The position numbers were made by a program, and so were the translations under genes. Shown piece after piece: positions 47,224-57,090 of a DNA stretch of 64,000 nt. The notes below the pieces were generated by a model, which saw nothing but the letters and a program-made list of their open reading frames with translations, was not told the DNA's origin and ran no database searches. Source of the stretch: Sphingopyxis panaciterrae (GTDB taxonomy: Bacteria; Pseudomonadota; Alphaproteobacteria; Sphingomonadales; Sphingomonadaceae); contig NZ_JAASQN010000007.1 in the NCBI RefSeq assembly GCF_011762125.1, positions 1-64,000 on the forward strand, read 5' to 3'. Numbering within the stretch: the first letter of the stretch is position 1; the number at the start of each line of letters is the position of its first letter.

Positions 47224-48021
47224 TCAATCTTTTGCGGCGGGTTCCAGCGCGCGGACCCGCTCCTCGACGAGCGTGCGCGCATCACTGCCTGGCTCGATGA
47301 TCCAGCTCTGCCGCTGTTCGCGCACAACCAGCCCCGTCGCGGTGTCGATGGTCCAGAGATTGTCGATTTCGAGCGGGTTGCCGCCCTGCCCCGCGGCAAG
47401 CTGAACATGCTCGACCAGCGCAACACTCTGCATCGCCCCATCCTGCCGGATCGACACGCTCGCCCCCCCCGACGCCGGGATGGCGGCATTGGCGGGCGCC
47501 ACCAGCGCGCGGATATCAGCCGTCGCCATCTCGCTCCGCTGTCCGACCGGCAGGGCAGCGATCAGCGCCGCCATCTGCTTTGCCTCCGCCTGCCCGGCCG
47601 CGGCACCCAGCGCCTCGGTCCGTGCCATCGCACGGTCCCACAAGGCCTCGGCATCGACCAGATCGATGCGGCTGCCGTCGGGCGCGACAAGATAGGTCAT
47701 CGGCTCGCCGACGAGCGGCTGCAGCACCGCGGTCAGCGCGCGCGTCACCTCGGGCCGGGCATCCGAATCGATTCGCTGCAACGTCGCGACAAGCTGATAC
47801 CCGCGGCCCACGCGCTGCCATTGCAGCGCATAGACGAGCGAAAAGCTGATCAAACTGCCGTCGCGGCCCAGCCGGCGCGTCGTGACGCGATAGGCCATCG
47901 GCTGGCCGAGCGGCGGCGCGAATTGTGATGCGGCGACGCGCGCCGGCGGCGATACGGGCGGCGGTCCAGCGGGAATCTGCGCGGCGAGCAGCAGCGCGCC
48001 GAGGCCTGCCGCCGCGATCAT
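47224..48021 (-). CDS. Conserved secreted protein of unknown function, coupled to ctaA
   Basis: 265 residues. Signal peptide MIAAAGLGALLLAAQIPAG, then a soluble domain ending VRALEPAAKD. No family recognised. ATG 48021 overlaps the ctaA stop (ATGA at 48018-48021), so it is co-translated with heme A synthase. A longer open frame upstream on this strand is antisense to ctaA reading frames and is not used. Confidence 0.72.
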   Translation of the reverse strand: MIAAAGLGALLLAAQIPAGPPPVSPPARVAASQFAPPLGQPMAYRVTTRRLGRDGSLISFSLVYALQWQRVGRGYQLVATLQRIDSDARPEVTRALTAVLQPLVGEPMTYLVAPDGSRIDLVDAEALWDRAMARTEALGAAAGQAEAKQMAALIAALPVGQRSEMATADIRALVAPANAAIPASGGASVSIRQDGAMQSVALVEHVQLAAGQGGNPLEIDNLWTIDTATGLVVREQRQSWIIEPGSDARTLVEERVRALEPAAKD

Positions 48022-49070
48022 GTCGCCGGGCGGCCGAGCCGGTGAAGCGCAGCCGCGGCGATCGCGACCAGCACCGCGCCGGTGACCTGGTGCAGCACCG
48101 CGATCCACATCGACACGCCGGTCACGACGGTCAGAATACCCAGCGTCATCTGCGCCGCGACCACCGCCACAAGCAACGCCGCCTCGGTCCGCGCGCCGCC
48201 TTTCGACAACTGGCGGGCCAGCAGGAGCAAGGCCAGCGCCGCGGCCCACGACCACCAGCGGTGGATGAAGTGGATCAGGAAGGGATCGTTGGTGAACGCC
48301 ATCCACGCGCCATCGGACCAGTCGATGCCTTCGGGAACGAAATGCCCGTTCATCGAAGGCCATGTGCTCGCAACATAGCCGGCGTTGAGCCCGGCGACCC
48401 AGGCGCCGAGCAGAAGCTGGAAGAACAGGATGCCGATGATGCCGAGCGCAGCGCCGGTCAGCCGCGCCGGACGTGCCGCCGGATTTCTGGCCAGCGCGCC
48501 AAGGTCGCGCGCCGTCCACACCAGCCCGGCAAGCAGGAACAAGGCCGTCAGCAAATGCGTCGCGAGCCGGAAATGGCTGACGTCGGTGCGATATTCGAGC
48601 CCCGAGGCGACCATCCACCAGCCGATCGCGCCCTGCAGCCCGACCAGCGCCGCGAGCGCGACGAGCCGCCAGCCATAACCGGCCGGGACGGCGCGGCGCC
48701 ACGCGTACCAGATCAGCGGCACGACGAGCGCCATGCCGACGAGCCGCCCGAGGATACGGTGCAGCCATTCCCAGAAGAAGATCGCCTTGAACCCGTCGAG
48801 CGTCATGCCGAGGTTGATCGCCTTATATTCGGGGATCCGCTTATATTTCTCGAACTCGGCCAGCCATCCCGCCTCGGTCAGCGGCGGCAGCACCCCCGAC
48901 ACGGGTTTCCATTCGGTGATCGACAGCCCCGATTCGGTGAGCCGCGTGATCCCGCCGACCGCAACCACCGCAATCACCAGCAACGCGACTGCCCAGAGCC
49001 AGCGCGCCAGCGCCGCCGGACGCGGCGCGGAAAGGCGAACGGAGGGCGAGAGAGTCGAGGCGTCGGTCAT
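48018..49070 (-). CDS. ctaA: Heme A synthase (COX15/CtaA)
   Basis: 350 residues with eight membrane segments. Characteristic motifs are VGGITRLTESGLSITEWKPV, FFWEWLHRILGRLVG, the mid-protein region around GLEYRTDVSHFRLATHL, and LIHFIHRWWSWAAAL near the C-terminus. The histidines (EWLHR, SHFRLATH, HRWW) bind hemes. It oxidises heme O to heme A for cytochrome oxidase. The presence implies an aa3-type terminal oxidase. Confidence 0.95.
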   Translation of the reverse strand: MTDASTLSPSVRLSAPRPAALARWLWAVALLVIAVVAVGGITRLTESGLSITEWKPVSGVLPPLTEAGWLAEFEKYKRIPEYKAINLGMTLDGFKAIFFWEWLHRILGRLVGMALVVPLIWYAWRRAVPAGYGWRLVALAALVGLQGAIGWWMVASGLEYRTDVSHFRLATHLLTALFLLAGLVWTARDLGALARNPAARPARLTGAALGIIGILFFQLLLGAWVAGLNAGYVASTWPSMNGHFVPEGIDWSDGAWMAFTNDPFLIHFIHRWWSWAAALALLLLARQLSKGGARTEAALLVAVVAAQMTLGILTVVTGVSMWIAVLHQVTGAVLVAIAAAALHRLGRPAT

Positions 49071-49493
49071 CGACCCGCCCTATCGGCGCTCGCCGGGAGA
49101 TAGGCAAGGGGCTGGAAATGGCGGTCCTATCGATTGCAACCCTGGAATTGGACGACTGGTTTTGGAGTGCAGCGGGCGTTCGGCCCCGCATTGGAATACC
49201 CGTCCTTCGCACGGGGTACGCACCAGAGCGTCAACTTCCACCCCTCCTCGTCACCCCGGGCCCTTCGACAGGCTCAGGACAGGCTTGATCCGGGGTCCCG
49301 CTTGACGTCGAAAACTGGTGGCAAGGTCAAGAAGCGGGATCCCGGATCAAGTCCGGGATGACGATGAAGGAGAGGTCCGCTTCCGCCCGTTACCCGCCAT
49401 CTCCCGACAACTTTGCAATCGACCACAATCTCCTCGATCGAGGCCCGGGGAAATTCATGGCCGCGACAGCCGCCCCTTGGTAAGCCCGCGCCG
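49071..49493. other. Gene-free divergent interval with a composite repeat
   Basis: 423 bp between the divergent ctaA and M48 genes. It holds the composite repeat at 49249-49363; no gene is supported elsewhere in the interval. Confidence 0.6.
49249..49363. repeat. Composite inverted repeat with internal insertion, copy C
   Basis: The same arms as 7074-7165 and 9335-9426, but about 23 extra bases (including CTTCGACAGGCTCAGGAC) interrupt the left arm between 49260 and 49284. It shows one repeat type inserted into another. Confidence 0.8.
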
Positions 49494-50480
49494 ATGCCCC
49501 GCTTCACACGATCGCTCCTTGCCGTCCTGACCGCGCTGTGCGCCGCACCCGCTGCGGCGTCCGCGCCGGCCGGTGCTTCGCCTTACGCTGTGCTTGCGGA
49601 ACTCGAGACGCGCGTCGCGACGATCGGCTTTCGCCTGACCACGGCCAATGCACCGCATTGTCCCCAGACCCAGCCGCAGATCGGTGTGATCTGGGGCGAT
49701 CCGCGTCTCTATGACACCGCCAGCCGCGCTGCGGCGCGCGCCGCCTATGGCGCAAGCGACAGCGACGCCCCCTACATCGCCGCGATCGCCACCGGTTCAC
49801 CCGCCGCGGCGGCGGGTTTGCACGTCGGCATGGCGATCCATGCGGTCGCCGGGCTGGTCCCGGCCAGCGAAGGCGGCGACGCCTTTGCCCGCATCGCCGC
49901 GCTTGAAACGCGCCTCGGCGCGCCGAGCCCGGATCCCGCCGTGGAGATCGAGGCCGCCGACGGCCGCCGCATCGCGGTCCATCCCGTCGCCGGCTGCGCC
50001 AGCGCCTTTCGTGTCGAAGCGCGCGACCGTCCCGAGGGCGCGGCCGACGGCCGGCTGGTATTGATCAGCGCCGGGCTCGCAGGCTTTGCGGACGACGACG
50101 AGCTTGCCGCCGCGGTCGCCCACGAACTGGCGCACAACATCCTGCGCCACCGCGCCCGGCTCGATGCCGCAGGGGTCGACCGCGGCCTCGGCAAGCAGTT
50201 CGGACGCAGCGCGCGCCTGTTCCGCCAGACCGAGATCGAGGCCGACCGCCTGTCGGTCTGGTTGATGCAGGCGGCGGGATATGACCCCGCGGCCGCCGTG
50301 CGCTTCTGGCAGCGCTTCGGCAAACGCGGCGGTCCGATACTGTTTCAGGCGGGCACCCATCCGCGCTGGCAGGACCGCGTCCAGATACTCGAAACCGAGA
50401 TCGCGGCGATCCGCACCGCGCAGGCATCGGGCAAACCGTTCGTCCCGCCGCTGATCGCCGCGCCGCCACCCTTGGAATAA
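49494..50480 (+). CDS. M48 family metalloprotease with PDZ-like region
   Basis: 328 residues. Signal peptide [20 protein letters not shown]. An atypical central segment ([20 protein letters not shown] and on) resembles a PDZ-like substrate-binding domain. The zinc motif is [12 protein letters not shown] (HEXXH) with a downstream Glu in [15 protein letters not shown]. It acts in the periplasm, probably in protein quality control. ATG 49494 is chosen because the signal peptide starts there. Confidence 0.88.
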   Translation: MPRFTRSLLAVLTALCAAPAAASAPAGASPYAVLAELETRVATIGFRLTTANAPHCPQTQPQIGVIWGDPRLYDTASRAAARAAYGASDSDAPYIAAIATGSPAAAAGLHVGMAIHAVAGLVPASEGGDAFARIAALETRLGAPSPDPAVEIEAADGRRIAVHPVAGCASAFRVEARDRPEGAADGRLVLISAGLAGFADDDELAAAVAHELAHNILRHRARLDAAGVDRGLGKQFGRSARLFRQTEIEADRLSVWLMQAAGYDPAAAVRFWQRFGKRGGPILFQAGTHPRWQDRVQILETEIAAIRTAQASGKPFVPPLIAAPPPLE

Positions 50481-50548
50481 GGCCGCGCCACCCTATTTTG
50501 ACGGCATCCGCTTTCTTCCCGACAATTTTCACGACAAGGATCGACGCC

Positions 50549-51085
50549 ATGACCCGTGAGACCGCCATTTTCGCCGGAGGCTGCTTCTGGTGCACCGAAG
50601 CCGTGTTCCAGTCGCTGACCGGTGTCGAGCGCGTCGAAAGCGGCTATATCGGCGGCACTGCCCCCGATCCGACCTACAAGCAGGTGTGCGGCGGCGATAC
50701 CGGTCATGCCGAGGCGATCCGCATCACTTTTGACCCCGCCGCGATTACTTATGACGATCTGCTCGATGTCTTTTTCGCGACGCACGATCCGACCCAACTC
50801 AACCGCCAGGGCAATGACATCGGCACCCAGTATAGGAGCGCGATCTTCCCCCTCGACGCCGCGCAGGGCGACGCGGCGCGCGCCGGCATCGTCCGCGCCG
50901 GGGCCGACTGGCCGGCGCCGATCGTGACGACGATCGAAGCGGCAAGCGATTGGTATCCGGCCGAAGACTATCATCAGGCCTATTGGGAAGGCGAAGGCCA
51001 GCGCAACCCCTATTGCCTGGCCGTCATCCCCCCCAAGCTCGCCAAGCTGCGCAAGGGCTTCAGCGACCGTTTGCGCGCCGGCTGA
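50549..51085 (+). CDS. msrA: Peptide methionine sulfoxide reductase A
   Basis: 178 residues. Motif [16 protein letters not shown] contains the active Cys of GCFWC, followed by [20 protein letters not shown]. MsrA reduces methionine-S-sulfoxide. The C-terminal resolving-cysteine segment is short: NPYCLAVI carries one Cys. ATG 50549 precedes [11 protein letters not shown]; an earlier in-frame start lies at 50498. Confidence 0.94.
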   Translation: MTRETAIFAGGCFWCTEAVFQSLTGVERVESGYIGGTAPDPTYKQVCGGDTGHAEAIRITFDPAAITYDDLLDVFFATHDPTQLNRQGNDIGTQYRSAIFPLDAAQGDAARAGIVRAGADWPAPIVTTIEAASDWYPAEDYHQAYWEGEGQRNPYCLAVIPPKLAKLRKGFSDRLRAG

Positions 51086-51214
51086 ACGCTTGGCGGGGTG
51101 TTTAAACAAGGTTGCATGCCGCTACTTTTCCTTGACTTTCATACTCTTTTAACTAGCGGACACCGCCTTGGTCGGGCAGGATAGGCCCGAAGCGCAGTTG
51201 GGGGTCACTGCAAG

Positions 51215-51760
51215 GTGCTGGCATCACTGTTTCTGATCGGCTCGTTATTTGCGACGCCACAGATGTCGGTTCAGGCCGCCAGCCAGACGATCGTCGAAAA
51301 CAACGCCGGCGGGACGGCGCGTGCGGTCAACCGCATGCTTGGCGGAATCATCGGCTACGCGCGCTGGCCCGACGGGCAACGCGGCGCCGTACGCAATATG
51401 TGCCTTGTCGGCACGCCGCGCCTGACCGATCGTATCGCGCCCGTCGTCCCCGGCGGACCCGCCGTCACGGTACGCCGCATGACCATCGACGGCGTGACCG
51501 ACGGTGCCGATTGCGACATATTGTTCCTGGGACGGATGCCCGTCACCGACCGCCAGAAACTGATCGTCTGGGTCCGCGGCCGCGCGGCATTGACGATCAC
51601 CGATGACGATCCCGCCTGCATTTACGGCGCGATGTTCTGCCTCGCCAACCGGCAGTCGGGCCTCAGCTTTTCGGTCAATCTCGACGCGATCGCCCGCGGA
51701 ACGCTGCGCATCGATCCGCGCGTGCTCAAGATCGGCCGCGACGGGGAGGGCGCGCCATGA
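51215..51760 (+). CDS. yfiR: YfiR family periplasmic protein
   Basis: 181 residues from GTG 51215. Signal peptide LASLFLIGSLFATPQMSVQA. The DUF4154/YfiR pattern is visible: IIGYARWPDGQRG, LTDRIAPVV and CDILFLGRMPVTDRQKLIVW. In Pseudomonas YfiR represses the diguanylate cyclase YfiN in the periplasm. Here it is followed by yfiN (ATGA overlap) and an OmpA-like yfiB. Confidence 0.85.
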   Translation: MLASLFLIGSLFATPQMSVQAASQTIVENNAGGTARAVNRMLGGIIGYARWPDGQRGAVRNMCLVGTPRLTDRIAPVVPGGPAVTVRRMTIDGVTDGADCDILFLGRMPVTDRQKLIVWVRGRAALTITDDDPACIYGAMFCLANRQSGLSFSVNLDAIARGTLRIDPRVLKIGRDGEGAP

Positions 51761-53010
51761 CCGGCCCCACGCCCGAACGGATCGGCGAACGGATCGGCGA
51801 ACGGACCGGCAAACGCATCGGCGCGCGGACGACGCTGCAGAAATTGCTGTCGCGTTTCCATTTCGGCATCACGCTGTTCGCCGTCGCGCTCTCCGGCATC
51901 ACCATCCTGCTCGCCGGCGTGACCGCGCTGCGCGGCTATGCCGACCGCAATATCGAACTGGCGGCGCAGCTTGGCGCCTATGGCGTCGAACCGGCGCTGA
52001 TTTTCAACGACCCGCAGGCGGCGCGCGAGGGGATCGAACCTTTGACGCGCATTCCGGGCATCGCGCGGCTGCGCGTGGTCGACGACCGCGGCCGGCCGCT
52101 GATCGAATGGACGTCGCCGGCCGACGACCCGGCGCCGCTGCTGACGCAAATTTTCTTCCCGAGCCCCTATGCCGTCGCCGTCCGCCGCAACGGCTCCGCC
52201 ATCGGCAAGGTCGAAGTCTGGGGCGACAGTTCGACGCTGACCGACTATGTCCGGATCGGCCTGCTCGCTGGCCTGATCTGCCTGCTCATCACCGCGCTCG
52301 GCACCATCGCGCTCGCGCGCCGGTTCGAATATGAACTGGTCAAGCCGCTCAATGAAATCGCGACCGTGGCGCACGACGTCCGCCTCCATCGCCGGTTCGA
52401 CAAGCGCGTCCAGCCGCTCGGGATCGCCGAGCTCGACCGGCTCGGCGGCGACATCAATGCGCTGCTCGACGAACTTGCGGGCTGGCAGGGCCATATGGAA
52501 AGCGAACATGCGATGCTGGCGCACCGCGCCTCGCACGATCCGCTGACCGCCATGCCGAACCGCGCGGCGTTCGACGAACAGCTGGCACAGCGGATCGAGG
52601 CCGCGGATCGCCGCGGCGTGCGCTTCGCCCTGCTCTTCATCGATGCGGACAATTTCAAGGCGGCGAACGACAATCACGGTCACGCCGCCGGCGATGCCGT
52701 CCTCGTCGCGCTGTCGGCCTGCATCAAGGACACGCTGCGCAAGGGTGATTTCGCGGCGCGGATCGGCGGCGACGAATTCATCGTGATCATCGACCCGCTC
52801 GATGCCGAAACCGTGCCCAATGACCTCGCGATGCGCATCCGCGCCTGCGTTGCCCAGCCCGTCACGCTCCCCGGCGGCGCGACCTATCGCGCGTCGGTCA
52901 GCGTCGGCGTTGCGGTCTATCCCGACAATGGCAGCGACGCGACCGCACTGCTCACCGCCGCCGACGCCGCCATGTATGCCGACAAGCTGACCAATCGTTC
53001 AGTCCGATGA
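51757..53010 (+). CDS. yfiN: Diguanylate cyclase, YfiN/TpbB-like
   Basis: 417 residues. Two membrane segments (FGITLFAVALSGITILLAG and LLAGLICLLITALGTIAL) flank a periplasmic CHASE8-like region. A HAMP-like linker follows, and the GGDEF domain (FAARIGGDEFIVIID) is intact. It makes c-di-GMP. The N-terminal 30 residues contain a 12-bp tandem repeat (ERIG-type) at 51775-51822. Part of yfiR-yfiN-yfiB. Confidence 0.92.
   Translation: MTGPTPERIGERIGERTGKRIGARTTLQKLLSRFHFGITLFAVALSGITILLAGVTALRGYADRNIELAAQLGAYGVEPALIFNDPQAAREGIEPLTRIPGIARLRVVDDRGRPLIEWTSPADDPAPLLTQIFFPSPYAVAVRRNGSAIGKVEVWGDSSTLTDYVRIGLLAGLICLLITALGTIALARRFEYELVKPLNEIATVAHDVRLHRRFDKRVQPLGIAELDRLGGDINALLDELAGWQGHMESEHAMLAHRASHDPLTAMPNRAAFDEQLAQRIEAADRRGVRFALLFIDADNFKAANDNHGHAAGDAVLVALSACIKDTLRKGDFAARIGGDEFIVIIDPLDAETVPNDLAMRIRACVAQPVTLPGGATYRASVSVGVAVYPDNGSDATALLTAADAAMYADKLTNRSVR
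51775..51822. repeat. Four 12-bp tandem repeats in yfiN
   Basis: Copies of GAACGGATCGGC at 51775-51786 and 51787-51798, with near-copies GAACGGACCGGC (51799-51810) and AAACGCATCGGC (51811-51822). Each copy encodes four residues (ERIG, ERIG, ERTG, KRIG), so copy-number change would leave the frame intact. Confidence 0.9.
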
Positions 53011-53023
53011 CCGGAGTATTGCC

Positions 53024-53524
53024 GTGACCCACCCCCTCCCCCGTTCGCTTCGCCTCATTTTCCTGTCCGCCTTCGCGGCCTTGCTGGCCGCCTGCCAGAC
53101 CGTGCCGCCGCAGACGGGCTTCAGCGCCGCGCAAGTTTCCGCGCTTCAATCGCAGGGCTTTGTCGAAACCGGGCTGGGCTGGGAACTGAGCATGCCCGAA
53201 CGCCTGCTCTTTCCGTCCAATGAAAGCGGCCTGCCGGGCGAGCAGCAGCAACGGATCGGCGACATCGCGGCCAAGCTCGTCGCGGTCGGCATCGTCACCG
53301 CACGGGTCGAAGGCCATACCGATTCGACCGGGACCGCCGCCTATAATCTGACGCTGTCGCAAGCGCGGGCGCAGGCGGTCGCGGCGCCGATGCAGGCGAG
53401 CGGCATGCAGTTCACCGCCGACCAGATCGTCGGGCGCGGCGAAACCCTGCCCTTATCGAGTAACAAGACCGCCGAAGGCCGCCAGGACAACCGGCGCGTC
53501 GTCGTGATCGTCACGCCGCAATAG
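53024..53524 (+). CDS. yfiB: OmpA-family lipoprotein, YfiB-like
   Basis: 166 residues. Signal region LIFLSAFAALLAAC with a lipobox cysteine. The OmpA-like peptidoglycan-binding domain shows ARVEGHTDSTGTAAYNLTLS and GRGETLPLSSNKTAEGRQDN. YfiB sequesters YfiR in Pseudomonas, releasing YfiN. It starts 13 bp after yfiN. Confidence 0.9.
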   Translation: MTHPLPRSLRLIFLSAFAALLAACQTVPPQTGFSAAQVSALQSQGFVETGLGWELSMPERLLFPSNESGLPGEQQQRIGDIAAKLVAVGIVTARVEGHTDSTGTAAYNLTLSQARAQAVAAPMQASGMQFTADQIVGRGETLPLSSNKTAEGRQDNRRVVVIVTPQ

Positions 53525-53554
53525 CCGCGCCTTTCCTTGTCGGGCGTTCGCGGC

Positions 53555-53825
53555 TAGAGCGTGATGCCATGACATTGACCCACCGTGATTGCCCCCGGAA
53601 GTTCGCCGGCAAAAAGCGTCTCGCAGGCCGGGCCGGTGGCCCGGTCCAGAGACGCGCCGCCGCCCGGCGGGCTTCCGGGGGCAATCCCTGCGGGGCGGGC
53701 CGCTTTTGGCCGATTGCTTCGTTGCTCGTCGGGCACGATGTCCCGCATCGCGCCGCTCCTCACGCCTCGCACTCGGCCAAAAGCGGCTCCGTCACGGTGG
53801 GTCAATGTCATGGCATCACGCTCTA
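53555..53825. mobile_element. Nested inverted-repeat element, 271 bp (MITE-like)
   Basis: The ends are perfect 34 bp inverted repeats: 53555-53588 (TAGAGCGTGATGCCATGACA and on) and 53792-53825. Inside lie two further perfect 15 bp pairs: 53587-53601 with 53672-53686 (GATTGCCCCCGGAAG) and 53699-53713 with 53773-53787 (GCCGCTTTTGGCCGA). A 7 bp pair, GCGTCTC/GAGACGC, is inside the first. The outermost TA could be a TA target duplication. No gene is present. It ends 11 bp before galU. Confidence 0.9.
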
Positions 53826-53836
53826 ATTCGCTGTCG

Positions 53837-54703
53837 ATGCAAAAGCCGATCCGCAAAGCCGTCTTCCCCGTCGCCGGTCTCGGCACGCGCTTCCTGCCCG
53901 CGACGAAGGCGATCCCGAAGGAAATGCTGCCGGTCGTCGACCGGCCGCTGATCCAATATGCGGTGGACGAGGCGCGCGAGGCGGGGATCGAGCAGATGAT
54001 CTTCGTCACCGGGCGCGGCAAGAGCGCGATCGAGGATCATTTCGACATCGCGTTCGAGCTCGAAAAGACGATGCTCGACCGCGGCAGGGACATATCGGTG
54101 CTCGAAGCGACGCGGCTCGGGCCGGGCAATTGCGCCTATGTCCGGCAGCAGGAACCGATGGGCCTCGGTCACGCCATCTGGTGTGCGCGCGATATCGTCG
54201 GCGACGAACCTTTCGCCATCTTCCTTCCCGACGAATTCATGCATGGCTCGCCCGGCTGCATGAAGCAGATGGTCGACGCCTATGCCCATGTCGGCGGCAA
54301 CCTGATCTCGGTGCTCGAGGTGCCGCGCGAGCAGGTATCGAGCTACGGCGTGATCGCGCCGGGCAAGGCCGACGGCGCGCTGACCGAAGTCACGGGGCTC
54401 GTCGAAAAACCCGCGGTCGAGGACGCGCCGTCGAACCTCATCATCTCGGGCCGCTATATCCTGCAGCCCGAAGTGATGCGCGTCCTCGAAGGACAGGGAA
54501 AAGGCGCCGGCGGCGAAATCCAGCTTACCGACGCGATGGCGACGATGATCGGCAAGCAGCCCTTTCATGCCGTCACGTTCGACGGGACGCGGTACGACTG
54601 CGGGTCGAAGGCGGGCTATATCCAGGCCAATCTTGCGGTCGCGCTCGCACGTCCCGACATGGCCGACGACGTCCGCGCCTTTGCCGTCGACTTGCTCAAA
54701 TAA
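53837..54703 (+). CDS. galU: UTP-glucose-1-phosphate uridylyltransferase
   Basis: 288 residues. Nucleotidyltransferase motifs AVFPVAGLGTRFLPATKAIP, KEMLPVVDRPLIQYAVDEAR, GRGKSAIEDHF and FLPDEF are typical of GalU. It makes UDP-glucose for surface polysaccharides. ATG 53837 is the family start and lies 11 bp after the palindromic element, with no strong ribosome site between. Promoter and leader must come from or lie upstream of the element. Confidence 0.95.
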   Translation: MQKPIRKAVFPVAGLGTRFLPATKAIPKEMLPVVDRPLIQYAVDEAREAGIEQMIFVTGRGKSAIEDHFDIAFELEKTMLDRGRDISVLEATRLGPGNCAYVRQQEPMGLGHAIWCARDIVGDEPFAIFLPDEFMHGSPGCMKQMVDAYAHVGGNLISVLEVPREQVSSYGVIAPGKADGALTEVTGLVEKPAVEDAPSNLIISGRYILQPEVMRVLEGQGKGAGGEIQLTDAMATMIGKQPFHAVTFDGTRYDCGSKAGYIQANLAVALARPDMADDVRAFAVDLLK

Positions 54704-54741
54704 ACGAACGCCGACCGGGCATCGCCCGGCCGGCGCCGTGA

Positions 54742-55467
54742 TTATTCGCCTTCGATATTCGGTTTGGGAAAGCGGTCCGCACCCACGGTGCGATAGAGCC
54801 ACCCGCCGACCAGCCCGCCAACCAGCGGCGCGACCCAGAACAGCCAGAGCTGATGGAGCGCCAGCCCGCCGACGACCAGCGCCGGACCGGTGCTGCGCGC
54901 CGGATTGACCGAGGTGTTGGTCACCGGGATCGAGATGAGGTGGATCAGCGTCAGCGCGAGGCCGATCGCGATCGGCGCGAAGCCCGCGGGCGCGCGGCCG
55001 TCGGTCGACCCCATGATGATCCACAGGAAGACGGCGGTGAGCACGATCTCGATGATCAATCCCGAGCGGAGGTCGAAATGCCCCGGCGAGCCGTCGCCGA
55101 AACCATTGGCCGCCAGGCCGTTGGTCGCAAGGTCATAGGCCGGATTGCCGCTGGCGATATAGAAAAGCAGGAACGCCGCGACGATCGCGCCGAGCACCTG
55201 CGCCACGACATAGAGCGGGATGTCCCGCGCGTCGAAACGCCCGCCCGCCCAAAGCCCGACGGTCACCGCGGGATTGAGGTGGCACCCTGAAATATGGCCG
55301 ATCGCATAGGCCATGGTCACGACCGTCAGGCCGAAAGCAAGCGAGACGCCGAGCAAGCCGATGCCGACGTCGGGAAAGGCGGCCGCCAGGACGGCGCTGC
55401 CGCAACCGCCGAAGACAAGCCAGAACGTACCGATAAACTCGGCCAGACCTTTTTGCATATTCGTCAT
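54742..55467 (-). CDS. aqpZ: Aquaporin Z-type channel
   Basis: 241 residues with six membrane helices. Both NPA motifs are present: [13 protein letters not shown] (first) and [14 protein letters not shown] (second, NPAR). The N-terminal [15 protein letters not shown] matches AqpZ. It conducts water and perhaps small solutes. ATG 55467 follows GGGAGGAGGGT. Confidence 0.93.
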   Translation of the reverse strand: MTNMQKGLAEFIGTFWLVFGGCGSAVLAAAFPDVGIGLLGVSLAFGLTVVTMAYAIGHISGCHLNPAVTVGLWAGGRFDARDIPLYVVAQVLGAIVAAFLLFYIASGNPAYDLATNGLAANGFGDGSPGHFDLRSGLIIEIVLTAVFLWIIMGSTDGRAPAGFAPIAIGLALTLIHLISIPVTNTSVNPARSTGPALVVGGLALHQLWLFWVAPLVGGLVGGWLYRTVGADRFPKPNIEGE

Positions 55468-55624
55468 ATGACCCTCCTCCCCGCCGATGGCCACGACGCC
55501 CCCGGCGCAGGGTCAGTCTAGCAGCACGTGCCGAGGCGGCAAGCCCTTGTAACAACTTGGGTTACGGCATGGGCAACAGCATTGGCAAGGCAGGGCTTGG
55601 ACGCCCTGTCACCGAATCGAGGGG

Positions 55625-56914
55625 TCAGGCGGCCGCGACCGTCTCGATGAATTGGCCGGCGCGCCGGTGCAGCGACTCCACCGCCCGGGTCAGGTCGGCG
55701 GATAATTGACCGAGCGACACGGCGCGGTCTTCCACCGCCGCCGCGCCACGGCTGATATCCTGCGCCCGGCCATCGATTTCGCGCCCAGCCGACACCGCCT
55801 GTTCGACATAGCTGGCAATGGTCAGCGTCGTCGCGCTCTGGCCATCGACGGCACGGTCAATCGCGTCCGAGAATCCGTTATTGGCGCCGATCGCCTTCTC
55901 GACCTCGGCGAAACCATCATTCACCTCGCCGATCACGGTGCGGATGCGATCGACATATTGGGCGATGTCGCCCGCCGCCGACCGTGTCTGCCCCGCGAGC
56001 GTCTTCACTTCGGTGGCGACCACCGCAAAACCGCGGCCGGCATCGCCGGCCCGTGCCGCTTCGATCCCGGCATTCAGCGCCAGCATGTTGGTCCGGCTCG
56101 CCATATCGACGATCAGCGCCAGCATATGCTCGATCGACAGGCTCGCGGCCCGCAGCGCGGCGGCCCGGTCGCCGGCCTGCGCAATCGTCACCCGCACTTC
56201 CTGGCGCGCCGCGCGCGCCTGGCGCCCATCGTCCACAATCTGTGCCATTGCGGCGGCGAGCGCATGGCCGCGATCGCCGAGCGATTGCAGCCCCGCCAAT
56301 GTCTGCGCTGTCGCACTCGCGACCGAAAGGGCGTCGCGGCCGGTCTGTTGCGCCCGGTCGAACAGTTGCAGCGCGACCGCCTCAGCTTCGCGCGCCATCG
56401 CCGACAGCGTCGCCGCCAGTCCCGCAATATCCCGTTGAAACCGGCGCCCGGCATCATCGACCCGCCCCGCGCGCGCCGTCCGCTCCTGCGCCAGTTCGAT
56501 TTCGCGAAGCATCGCCAACTGGGCGATCTGACCGCTGTCCAACGTCTCGACGAAACCGTCATGATCGACGAGGACAAGGCCCTCATGCTCCGGCGACGCG
56601 GATATGATGCGGAGCAGGTCGGCGGTCGTCTCGGTGACACTCGCGGTCAGGCAGGGTTCGATCATCGTCGCGATCGAACCGCCGATCGACGGATTCTGCA
56701 TCAGCGAGAACCAATAGGGACAGAAAAGCAACTCGCGTACCCGCTGTTCGCGCACGATGCCGACCGGCCACCTCGCCTTGTCGAGTATGGCAAGAATGCG
56801 GAGCTGCGAATTGGCCCGAAAAATATCGATCACCTCGGACAGATGCGCATCGGCATCGACCGCAACCCGATGGCCGGAAGAGCTGGCAGAAACGGAATTG
56901 GTGGGGGTCATCAT
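55625..56914 (-). CDS. Soluble CBS-domain methyl-accepting chemotaxis protein
   Basis: 429 residues without a transmembrane segment. Residues up to about 150 resemble a CBS pair ([46 protein letters not shown]). After a helical linker, the MCP signalling hairpin is present: [38 protein letters not shown] cytoplasmic receptor with a ligand-binding CBS module is less common than the membrane type. It would signal to CheA, but no che genes are nearby. ATG 56914 is chosen; 56947 is possible. Confidence 0.88.
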   Translation of the reverse strand: MMTPTNSVSASSSGHRVAVDADAHLSEVIDIFRANSQLRILAILDKARWPVGIVREQRVRELLFCPYWFSLMQNPSIGGSIATMIEPCLTASVTETTADLLRIISASPEHEGLVLVDHDGFVETLDSGQIAQLAMLREIELAQERTARAGRVDDAGRRFQRDIAGLAATLSAMAREAEAVALQLFDRAQQTGRDALSVASATAQTLAGLQSLGDRGHALAAAMAQIVDDGRQARAARQEVRVTIAQAGDRAAALRAASLSIEHMLALIVDMASRTNMLALNAGIEAARAGDAGRGFAVVATEVKTLAGQTRSAAGDIAQYVDRIRTVIGEVNDGFAEVEKAIGANNGFSDAIDRAVDGQSATTLTIASYVEQAVSAGREIDGRAQDISRGAAAVEDRAVSLGQLSADLTRAVESLHRRAGQFIETVAAA

Positions 56915-57090
56915 GTCACTTGGGTTGCCGCGGTTCGTCCGCCGCATGCCTAGCCTTTGCCAGTAAACAGAGCTTTAACCATTTGTTTCAATGATATGAC
57001 AGAGGGTGGTCACGACGGGCCGCTCGTCGCAATATGCTGTTCACATTATGGATGCTATGCGATGAGCGACCGATACCGAGGAGGACGAGA

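Noticed and set aside
48022..48768. An upstream extension of the secreted protein beside ctaA
   Set aside because: It would lie within ctaA in another frame; the signal peptide at 48021 gives a natural start.
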